This document shows positions 5,799-11,730 of a DNA stretch of 11,730 nt, piece after piece. Source of the DNA: Betaproteobacteria bacterium (GTDB lineage Bacteria; Pseudomonadota; Gammaproteobacteria; Burkholderiales; Burkholderiaceae_E); contig RFVZ01000058.1 in NCBI GenBank assembly GCA_009922405.1, positions 1 to 11,730 on the forward strand, written 5' to 3'. The translations under genes were made by a program, and so were the position numbers. The notes beneath the pieces are model-generated. The model saw only the letters and a program-made list of their open reading frames with translations. It made no database searches and was not told where the DNA came from. Each line of letters starts with the position of its first letter. Within the stretch, counting starts at the first letter, position 1.

Positions 5799-7775
5799 TC
5801 AGTGTTTCAGTCGATCACCCACAACAGCGGTTTCCGTCGCAACGGTTGGGGTCGTCGGAGCCACCATAACTTCGGCAACTTCGTCTTCGTGCAGGGGCTC
5901 GGGCAAACGTTCCAGCGCCAATTCGAGCACTCGATCGATCCAACGCACCGGAATAATCTCGAGATTATTTTTGACGTTATCAGGAATTTCAGGGAGGTCT
6001 CGCGTGTTCTCCTCGGGTATCAGGACCCTCTTGATACCTCCTCGGAGCGCCGCCAAAAGCTTTTCCTTCAGGCCCCCAATTGCCAGCACCTCGCCCCGTA
6101 GCGTGACTTCTCCTGTCATCGCGACGTCTGCCCGAACGGGTATCCCAGTCAGAACCGATACCAGCGCGGTCGTCATCGCAATGCCTGCGCTAGGCCCGTC
6201 CTTTGGAGTGGCCCCTTCCGGCACGTGAATGTGTATGTCGCGTTTCTCATGAAAATCCGGCTTGAGTCCGAACAGTTGAGCGCGTCGCCGGACCACAGTC
6301 ATTGCCGCTTTGATTGATTCTTGCATCACATCACCGAGCTTCCCCGTGAAGGTTGCCTGGCCCTTACCCGGAACCGAAACAGCTTCGATGGTGAGGAGCT
6401 CTCCACCAACCTCCGTCCAAGCCAGTCCAGTCACCTGCCCAACCTGATTCTCCTTTTCGGCTACGCCGTAGCTGTAGCGGCGTACGCTCAAAAACTGATC
6501 GAGATTGGCGGCGTTGACATGTATCTTGCCGAGCGGCGGAGTTTTCTGCGCGGCCCCAGAACCTTGACCGAGTAACGCTGGCGCATCAGCAGGGTCGGTG
6601 CTAGTGCTGGTGGCCGGCTGATCGGAAGGCTCAACAACCAGCTGACCTTTCTTGAGCACCATTCGCCGTACGACCTTACGGCAGATCTTGCCCACCTCGC
6701 GCTCGAGGGCTCGAACCCCTGCTTCTCGGGTGTAGTAGCGAATGATGTCGCGCACTGCGCTCTCGGATACCGTCAATTCACCGTCTTTGAGGCCATTGTT
6801 GCGCATCTGCTTGGGGAGCAAATAGCGGGTCGCGATAGCGACCTTTTCATCTTCCGTGTAGCCCGAGAGACGAATTACCTCCATCCGGTCAAGCAGTGCG
6901 GCCGGAATATTCAGCGTGTTCGCGGTCGCAACGAACATCACGTCCGACAGGTCGTACTCCACCTCAACATAATGATCGGTGAACGTACCGTTCTGTTCTG
7001 GATCAAGAACTTCCAGTAACGCACTGGCAGGATCACCGCGAAAATCCATCCCCATTTTGTCGATTTCATCGAGGAGGAAAAGCGGATTTCGGACTCCGAT
7101 CTTGGTTAGATTCTGAAGAATTTTGCCTGGCATCGAGCCGATGTAGGTCCGTCGATGTCCCCGGATTTCGGACTCATCTCGGACCCCACCCAAGGCCATT
7201 CGGACATATTTTCGATTGGTTGCCCGGGCAATTGACTGGCCAAGCGAGGTCTTGCCAACCCCCGGAGGACCAACCAGACAAAGGATGGGCGACTTCACTT
7301 TGTCGACACGCTGCTGGACCGCGAGATATTCGACAATCCGCTCTTTAACACGCTCCAAGCCCCAGTGGTCAGCATCGAGTACTGCCTCTGCATTGGCGAG
7401 ATCGCCGTTAACTTTGCTCTTGCGCTTCCAGGGAAGATTGACCAACACGTCAATATAGTTCCGAACAACCGTTGCCTCGGCGCTCATTGGGCTCATTAGA
7501 CGCAGCTTCTTAAGCTCGGCATCGGCTTTTTTGCGAGCTTCTTTTGGCATTCGCGCCAATTCGATCTTCTTTTCGAGTTCGTCAATGTCGGCGCCCTCCT
7601 CGCCTTCACCGAGCTCCTTTTGGATCGCCTTGACCTGTTCGTTCAGGTAGTACTCGCGTTGGCTTTTTTCCATCTGGCGCTTGACGCGCCCCCGAATACG
7701 TTTTTCGACCTGCAGAATATCGAGCTCTGCTTCGATCTGTCCCAAGAGTTTTTCAAGTCGTTCCGCGACCGGCAA
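5799..7775 (-). CDS. lon: Lon C-terminal fragment: AAA+ ATPase and Ser-Lys protease domains
   Basis: This frame holds the catalytic part of Lon, which unfolds and degrades damaged and regulatory cytoplasmic proteins. In the 658 residues counted from the TTG at 7775, the coiled-coil segment RMEKSQREYYLNEQ-like block is at about 27-50. Walker A GPPGVGKT is at 169-176, Walker B PLFLLDEIDK at 231-240, and LLDRMEVIRLSGYT with sensor and arginine residues at about 294-307. The protease dyad is Ser529 in DGPSAGIAM and Lys572 in GGLKEKLL. All key residues are intact. Between ATPase and protease domains (about 383-415) there is a Ser/Thr/Pro/Ala-rich insertion that E. coli Lon lacks. The TTG at 7775 is inside conserved sequence and not a natural start; the frame is open back to 7901 without an ATG or GTG. 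As drawn, this fragment lacks the substrate-binding domain. Confidence 0.7.
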   Translation of the reverse strand: MPVAERLEKLLGQIEAELDILQVEKRIRGRVKRQMEKSQREYYLNEQVKAIQKELGEGEEGADIDELEKKIELARMPKEARKKADAELKKLRLMSPMSAEATVVRNYIDVLVNLPWKRKSKVNGDLANAEAVLDADHWGLERVKERIVEYLAVQQRVDKVKSPILCLVGPPGVGKTSLGQSIARATNRKYVRMALGGVRDESEIRGHRRTYIGSMPGKILQNLTKIGVRNPLFLLDEIDKMGMDFRGDPASALLEVLDPEQNGTFTDHYVEVEYDLSDVMFVATANTLNIPAALLDRMEVIRLSGYTEDEKVAIATRYLLPKQMRNNGLKDGELTVSESAVRDIIRYYTREAGVRALEREVGKICRKVVRRMVLKKGQLVVEPSDQPATSTSTDPADAPALLGQGSGAAQKTPPLGKIHVNAANLDQFLSVRRYSYGVAEKENQVGQVTGLAWTEVGGELLTIEAVSVPGKGQATFTGKLGDVMQESIKAAMTVVRRRAQLFGLKPDFHEKRDIHIHVPEGATPKDGPSAGIAMTTALVSVLTGIPVRADVAMTGEVTLRGEVLAIGGLKEKLLAALRGGIKRVLIPEENTRDLPEIPDNVKNNLEIIPVRWIDRVLELALERLPEPLHEDEVAEVMVAPTTPTVATETAVVGDRLKH

Positions 7776-8290
7776 GACTTCAAGAATGGCTTGCTTTTGC
7801 TCGATCTTGATCGGTAAGTGGGCCGCGATCGTATCGGCCAGGCGACCCGGTTGTTCGATGCCGTTAAGGCTCCCAAGAATCTCGGGCGGGACCTTTGCGC
7901 TTCAAGATCTGGATCAGCCTCATCGTCAAGCGGCAGTCCTTCGACCGCACATTGGAAGAATGGACCAATGTCATCGATGCTGACCAATCGGCCCCGATAG
8001 CTCCCTTCAACCAATACCTTGACGGTTCCATCAGGCAGCTTAAGCATCTGCAAGATATTCGCGACACAGCCAATGGGGTAGAGATCTTCCTCGACGGGAT
8101 CGTCTTTTGAAGCGTTCTTTTGGGCGACCAACATAATCGCCTTGCCTGTCTCCATCGCTGATTCCAGTGCTTTGATCGATTTGGGTCGACCAACGAACAA
8201 AGGAATAACCATGTGCGGGAAGACAACGACGTCACGCAAGGGCAATAGGGGCAACGTCATGGGGGAATCAATCAAACTCAGGTCAGTCAT
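7643..8290 (-). CDS. lon: Lon N-terminal fragment: substrate-binding (LAN) domain, then out-of-frame tail
   Basis: The first 132 residues are the start of the Lon substrate-binding domain: LPLLPLRDVVVFPHMVIPLFVGR (about 13-35), IMLVAQK, and the highly conserved ILQMLKLPDGTVKVLVEG (about 79-96). After residue 132 (position 7895) the remaining 83 residues, rich in Arg and Ser, are the shifted reading of the C-terminal frame and match nothing expected of Lon. The ATG at 8290 has an AGGCGA motif about 6 nt upstream on the minus strand, and a heat-shock-type promoter lies further upstream. A protein of this fragment alone could not be a protease. Confidence 0.7.
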   Translation of the reverse strand: MTDLSLIDSPMTLPLLPLRDVVVFPHMVIPLFVGRPKSIKALESAMETGKAIMLVAQKNASKDDPVEEDLYPIGCVANILQMLKLPDGTVKVLVEGSYRGRLVSIDDIGPFFQCAVEGLPLDDEADPDLEAQRSRPRFLGALTASNNRVAWPIRSRPTYRSRSSKSKPFLKSCRSRNDLKNSWDRSKQSSIFCRSKNVFGGASSARWKKANASTT

Positions 8291-8320
8291 GGCATTCGCC
8301 TATCAAAAGGATCTTTCGAC

Positions 8321-8348
8321 AGATCGGGGCGATCGCCCATCTTTCAAG
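8321..8348 (-). promoter_or_regulatory. Heat-shock (sigma-32-type) promoter of lon
   Basis: On the minus strand a perfect CTTGAAA -35 box (8348-8342) is followed after 13 bp by CCCGATCT (8328-8321). That differs from the sigma-32 consensus CCCCATnT at one base. It ends about 30 bp before the lon ATG. lon is a known heat-shock gene with a sigma-32 promoter in E. coli, so position and sequence agree. Confidence 0.7.
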
Positions 8349-8435
8349 ACACAGAATAGCCTTGAATGAAGAATAAGGGCGAATTCAGGGAATCAGGCGC
8401 AATTGTTGGGCCAGCCAAGCGCGCACGGAGTCACG

Positions 8436-8469
8436 CTGCGTCCCGCCGCCTCAACCGCGGCGGACGCAG
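8436..8469 (-). terminator. GC-rich hairpin after clpX, without U-tract
   Basis: Just after the clpX stop, CTGCGTCC-GCCGC pairs with GCGGCGGGACGCAG (13 pairs with one bulged base, 7-nt loop). No T run follows on either strand, so it is not a classical Rho-independent terminator. It may protect the clpX mRNA 3' end or weaken read-through into lon. Confidence 0.4.
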
Positions 8470-8475
8470 ACAGTC

Positions 8476-9762
8476 TTAGTGCGAAGCTCCGGCTAGCTTG
8501 GGCGCTTGCTCACCGTAAATGAAGAGTGGCTTACCCTGACCATCGATTGCGCCCTCGTCGACCACCACCTTCTGGACCCCTTGCTGATTGGGCAGATCGA
8601 ACATGGTTTCGAGGAGCGCCTGCTCGAGAATTGAACGCAAACCACGCGCGCCGGTCTTGCGTTTGAGTGCCTTGCGCGCGATTGCACTCAGGGCTGCAGG
8701 ACGAACCTCGAGTTCGACCCCTTCCATCGCAAACAGCTTGTGATACTGCTTGACCAACGCATTCTTGGGTTCGACCAAGATCTGGACCAAGGCGTCTTCA
8801 ACCAGTTCGTCGAGGGTGGCAACGACTGGCAAGCGGCCGACAAGTTCTGGAATGAGCCCGAATTTGAGCAAGTCCTCGGGTTCGACTTCCTTGAGCAATT
8901 CTCCCGTCGAACGCTCTGAGGCTCCACGAACGGTTGCGCCAAATCCTATCCCGGTCTTTTCGGTCCGGCTACGGATGACCTTTTCAAGACCGTCAAATGC
9001 GCCACCACAAATAAACAAAATGTTGGTGGTGTCAATCTGGACGAAATCTTGATTGGGGTGCTTCCGCCCCCCCTGCGGAGGCACACTTGCGACAGTTCCC
9101 TCAATAAGTTTTAGCAAGGCTTGCTGGACGCCTTCGCCTGAGACATCGCGTGTAATGGATGGGTTGTCGCTCTTGCGTGAAATCTTGTCGATCTCGTCGA
9201 TGTAAACGATCCCGTTTTGGGCCTTTTCGACCTCATAGTTACAGTTCTGCAGGAGCTTCTGAATGATGTTCTCAACATCCTCGCCGACATAGCCCGCTTC
9301 GGTCAGCGTGGTCGCATCTGCAATGACGAAGGGCACATTAAGCAAACGGGCCAGGGTCTGGGCCAGCAGAGTCTTGCCCGAGCCGGTCGGCCCGACGAGC
9401 AAAATATTGCTCTTGGCGAGCTCTATTTCATCGTTTTTGGCAGCGGACGCCGCGCCCTTGTGGCGCAGCCGCTTGTAGTGGTTGTAAACCGCAACCGCAA
9501 GCGTTCGCTTGGCCCGAATCTGACCGACAACATATTGATCAAGGATCGCGAAGATTTCGTGTGGGGTGGGTAAGCCCGTTTTAGCCGAGCCCTGAGCCGT
9601 CTCGGCAACGGATTCATCCCTGATGATGTCGTTGCAAAGTTCAATGCATTCATCACAAATGAACACTGAGGGGCCCGCAATCAGCTTGCGGACTTCATGC
9701 TGGCTCTTGCCGCAAAAAGAGCAATACAAAAGCTTCTCGCTCGAGCCCTTCTTTTCGGTCAT
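8476..9762 (-). CDS. clpX: ClpX, ATP-dependent unfoldase subunit of ClpXP
   Basis: ClpX is the hexameric AAA+ unfoldase that recognises tagged substrates such as SsrA-tagged proteins and feeds them into ClpP. The 428-residue product is complete. The N-terminal zinc-binding domain has CSFC (C14, C17) and CDEC (C36, C39). Walker A GPTGSGKT is at 124-131, pore loop GYVGED at 157-162, and Walker B IVYIDEID at 185-192. The pore-2 region RKHPNQDF is at about 233-240, and the IGF loop that docks on ClpP is at 272-274. The small C-terminal AAA+ domain ends with KTGARGLRSILEQALLETMFDLP, typical of ClpX. The ATG at 9762 is preceded by a GGGGA motif. It starts 52 bp after the clpP stop with no clear terminator between, so it is probably co-transcribed with tig-clpP. 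No abnormal residues seen. Confidence 0.98.
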   Translation of the reverse strand: MTEKKGSSEKLLYCSFCGKSQHEVRKLIAGPSVFICDECIELCNDIIRDESVAETAQGSAKTGLPTPHEIFAILDQYVVGQIRAKRTLAVAVYNHYKRLRHKGAASAAKNDEIELAKSNILLVGPTGSGKTLLAQTLARLLNVPFVIADATTLTEAGYVGEDVENIIQKLLQNCNYEVEKAQNGIVYIDEIDKISRKSDNPSITRDVSGEGVQQALLKLIEGTVASVPPQGGRKHPNQDFVQIDTTNILFICGGAFDGLEKVIRSRTEKTGIGFGATVRGASERSTGELLKEVEPEDLLKFGLIPELVGRLPVVATLDELVEDALVQILVEPKNALVKQYHKLFAMEGVELEVRPAALSAIARKALKRKTGARGLRSILEQALLETMFDLPNQQGVQKVVVDEGAIDGQGKPLFIYGEQAPKLAGASH

Positions 9763-9814
9763 TGCGTCCCCGATCCCGTGAAAAATTCGCCTAAATAACG
9801 ATCGACTGATCGCC

Positions 9815-10444
9815 CTAAGCCGCCGGCTCCCGACGCATTAATACCTTATCGACTAATCCGTAGCTTACCGCATCGTCTACCGACAGAAAGTTGTCGCGAT
9901 CGGTGTCGCGGGCAATCTTCTCGATCGGCTGCCCCGTGTTTTCGGCAAGAAGTGAGTTAAGTCGCTCGCGCAGAAACAAAATTTCCCGTGCGTGAATCTC
10001 AATATCAGACGCCTGACCCGAGACTCCACCCAGCGGTTGGTGGATCATGATTCGCGAGTTGGGCAGCGCGAAGCGTTTGCCCTTTTGACCCGCGGCCAAC
10101 AGGAAGGCGCCCATGCTTGCCGCCAGGCCACAACAGAGCGTCGATACATCGGACTTGATGAAGCGCATTGTGTCAAAAATCGCGAGACCTGCCGAAACCG
10201 ATCCGCCCGGAGAGTTGATGTAGAGCGAGATGTCCTTGTCCGGATTCTCGGATTCAAGAAAAAGCAGCTGTGCCATCACGAGATTGGCACTGTGATCATT
10301 GATCGGACCGACCAGAAAAATCACCCGCTCGCGAAGGAGCCGCGAGTAGATGTCATAGGCCCGTTCGCCGCGGCCACTCTGCTCGATCACGATCGGAACC
10401 ATGCCGAGGCCTTGAGGCTCCTGCACCGAGTAGGTCGACATCAT
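9815..10444 (-). CDS. clpP: ClpP, serine peptidase subunit of Clp proteases
   Basis: ClpP forms the tetradecameric proteolytic chamber used by ClpX and ClpA. The 209-residue product is of usual length. The catalytic triad is visible as Ser110 (GLAASMGAF), His135 (RIMIHQPLGG) and Asp184 (DRDNFLSVDDA), with the spacing of the E. coli enzyme. The GERAYDIYSRLL segment after the short N-terminal propeptide marks the mature N-terminus that gates the pore. NSPGGSVSAGLAI is the oxyanion strand region. Two ATG codons occur in tandem at 10444 and 10441; the first overlaps the tig stop (ATGA). This 4-bp overlap implies translational coupling with trigger factor, whereas I recall tig and clpP being separate transcription units in E. 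coli. clpX follows on the same strand. Confidence 0.98.
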   Translation of the reverse strand: MMSTYSVQEPQGLGMVPIVIEQSGRGERAYDIYSRLLRERVIFLVGPINDHSANLVMAQLLFLESENPDKDISLYINSPGGSVSAGLAIFDTMRFIKSDVSTLCCGLAASMGAFLLAAGQKGKRFALPNSRIMIHQPLGGVSGQASDIEIHAREILFLRERLNSLLAENTGQPIEKIARDTDRDNFLSVDDAVSYGLVDKVLMRREPAA

Positions 10445-11730
10445 GCGTTTGCCTCCATCAATTCATCGAATCCAAGAGAAACCTCTTCAGTCTTACCATG
10501 CTCCAGAACCCAGTCGACCACATTTTGCTCGACCACCAGTGCTTCGACATCGGCCAGGCGTTCGCGGTCACTGTAGTACCAACGAATTAATTCGCCCGGA
10601 TCTTCATAAGCCTGCGCAAACTCCTCAATCTGGCGCCGGATCTGATCCGGACGGGCCTGCAGCTTGTGGGTCCGAACCATTTCACCGATGATCAGTCCCA
10701 GCCGGACTCGCCGTTCAGCCTGAACCTGAAAGGCATCGGGCGGCACAGGCATTTGGGCCGTGTCGATGCCGCGCTGCTTGAGTTCGGCCTTGGCGCCCTC
10801 GACCATTCGGGCCGCTTCCGCCCCGACGAGGGCCGTCGGCAGGTCAAATTGGGTCAACTCCGTGAGCCGATCCATGATCTGAGACTTTGTTCTCGACCGC
10901 AGGCGTTGAGCGACTTCGCGCTCAAGATTCGCCCGCACATCAGCGCGCATTTGATCGAGATCCCCATCGGGTATGCCAAATTGAACCGCGAAAGCGGCGT
11001 CGAGTTCGGGTAATACCGGGCCTTCGACCAAGCGCACCGTAATGTCGAACTGAGCGGCTTTACCTGCAAGATTCTCCGCCTGATAGTCGGCCGGAAACTG
11101 CACCGTAAAGGTACGCTGTTCACCCGTCGCGGCGCCGCGGACACCAGTCTCAAAATCCCCCAGCATCTTCCCTTCGCCTAAAATGAAGGGGAAGTTTTCA
11201 GCGCTACCACCCTGAAATTCAACGCCATCGAGGCTGCCCCGAAAATCGATCGTCACCCGATCGGCATCCTGAGCAGAACGCTCGACGGTCTCCCAGTGGG
11301 TCCGCTGACGGCGGAGCGTCTCGATGGTTCGATCAACCTCAGCATCGCCCACTGGACTCAGAAAGCGTTTGAAGGTCTCATCCGCAGGGGTCGGCAAGGT
11401 GAACTCAGGAAAAACCTCAAATATCGCGCTAAATTGGTATTCGCTCAGGTCGCCACCCTCGGTTGGCATCACTGGCTCAATCCTGGGATCACCGGCCACT
11501 TTCAGGCCATGACTGGCGACGGCATCACTGAAGGACTTCGAGACCGCGTCACCGAGGACTTCAGAACTTACTTGCTGGCCGTGAGTTTGTTCGACCATCT
11601 TGATCGGCACCTTACCCGGGCGAAACCCGGGCACTCGCATCGTCTTGGCAATCTGGACCAGACGAGTACGGGTTTCGTGTTGGATCGATGCGATCGAAAC
11701 CGCGAGTGAGAGGCGGCGCTCAAGTCCGGC
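10441..11730 (-). CDS. tig: Trigger factor, ribosome-associated chaperone (5' end outside window)
   Basis: Trigger factor binds the ribosome exit tunnel at protein L23 and shields nascent chains; it also has FKBP-type prolyl isomerase activity. The frame is open to the window edge and 429 residues are visible. The first, AGLERRLSLAVSIASIQHET, matches trigger factor just after its first few residues, so only about 8-10 codons are missing. The ribosome-binding signature GFRPGKVP is at visible residues 35-42. The FKBP domain spans about 155-235 (VTIDFRGSLDGVEFQGG, FILGEGKMLGDFETGV, FPADYQAENLAGK). The rest is the helical arm and chaperone domain. The internal ATG at 11640 is not the start, since it falls inside the ribosome-binding domain. 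The stop overlaps the clpP start. Its length is as expected and I see nothing abnormal. Confidence 0.96.
   Translation of the reverse strand, partial: AGLERRLSLAVSIASIQHETRTRLVQIAKTMRVPGFRPGKVPIKMVEQTHGQQVSSEVLGDAVSKSFSDAVASHGLKVAGDPRIEPVMPTEGGDLSEYQFSAIFEVFPEFTLPTPADETFKRFLSPVGDAEVDRTIETLRRQRTHWETVERSAQDADRVTIDFRGSLDGVEFQGGSAENFPFILGEGKMLGDFETGVRGAATGEQRTFTVQFPADYQAENLAGKAAQFDITVRLVEGPVLPELDAAFAVQFGIPDGDLDQMRADVRANLEREVAQRLRSRTKSQIMDRLTELTQFDLPTALVGAEAARMVEGAKAELKQRGIDTAQMPVPPDAFQVQAERRVRLGLIIGEMVRTHKLQARPDQIRRQIEEFAQAYEDPGELIRWYYSDRERLADVEALVVEQNVVDWVLEHGKTEEVSLGFDELMEANA

Larger units (their letters stand above)
5799..8290 (-). pseudogene. lon: lon, ATP-dependent protease La, interrupted by a frameshift with missing codons
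   Basis: Both halves of a full-length Lon are present and well conserved, but in different frames. The N-terminal frame is Lon-like from the ATG at 8290 through DPDLEAQ (ending 7895). The family sequence resumes in another frame at KVPPEILGSLNGIEQPGRLADTIAAH (from about 7895), which has a stop (7904-7902) directly before it. Against E. coli Lon from memory, about 15-17 residues of the segment resembling ...QFEGYIKLNK... are absent at the junction, so a single-base sequencing slip does not explain it. A deletion of about 46-49 bp does, possibly across a short CGCAA repeat (inferred). The junction falls in the helical linker after the substrate-binding domain. No ATG or GTG opens the C-terminal frame before conserved Lon sequence. 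Either the gene is broken or the assembly lost bases here; the surrounding conservation suggests any break is recent. Confidence 0.75.

Noticed and set aside
7893..7904. Programmed ribosomal frameshift as an explanation for the two lon frames
   Set aside because: There is no slippery heptamer at the junction, and residues conserved in the family are missing, which frameshifting would not explain.
1..11730. Mobile element, CRISPR array, phage or defence system
   Set aside because: No transposase, integrase, repeat array, terminal repeats or accessory-type gene was seen; the window is conserved housekeeping sequence.

Overview
The window looks like chromosomal core genome from a betaproteobacterium, most likely Burkholderiales-like. 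This rests on recognised protein families, a moderately GC-rich composition and the gene order tig-clpP-clpX-lon-hupB-(two tRNAs)-ppiD. The tig-clpP-clpX-lon-hupB-ppiD order is the classical proteobacterial proteostasis cluster. I see no insertion sequence, phage gene, CRISPR array, toxin-antitoxin pair or unknown multi-gene system, and every substantial stretch is explained by a recognisable gene.

Left part (1-3084): the 3' end of an ABC-F ribosome-associated ATPase (YheS type, plus strand) converges almost end to end on a glutathione S-transferase family gene. That gene and the upstream DUF1178 gene form a minus-strand pair. mnmH, encoding the tRNA 2-selenouridine synthase, diverges from the DUF1178 gene. 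It runs into the end of ppiD, and the two convergent coding sequences overlap by 47 bp.

Right part (3038-11730, all minus strand; transcription runs from high to low coordinates): trigger factor (tig, first few codons beyond the window edge), clpP (ATGA overlap with tig), clpX, lon, hupB, tRNA-Val(TAC), tRNA-Asp(GTC) and ppiD. Together they cover nascent-chain folding (trigger factor), cytoplasmic ATP-dependent proteolysis (ClpXP, Lon), nucleoid packaging (HU) and periplasmic folding (PpiD). The control signals I can see are a heat-shock (sigma-32-like) promoter in front of lon, a sigma-70-like promoter in front of hupB, and U-tract hairpin terminators after each tRNA.

The main anomaly is lon. 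It is split into two reading frames near position 7897, and about 15-17 codons normally present in this family are missing at the junction. This is either a real disruption of the gene or an assembly or sequencing artefact. Lesser oddities are the terminator lying about 20 bp in front of ppiD, the overlapping mnmH/ppiD ends, an inverted repeat in the hupB leader, and a non-canonical P-loop in MnmH.
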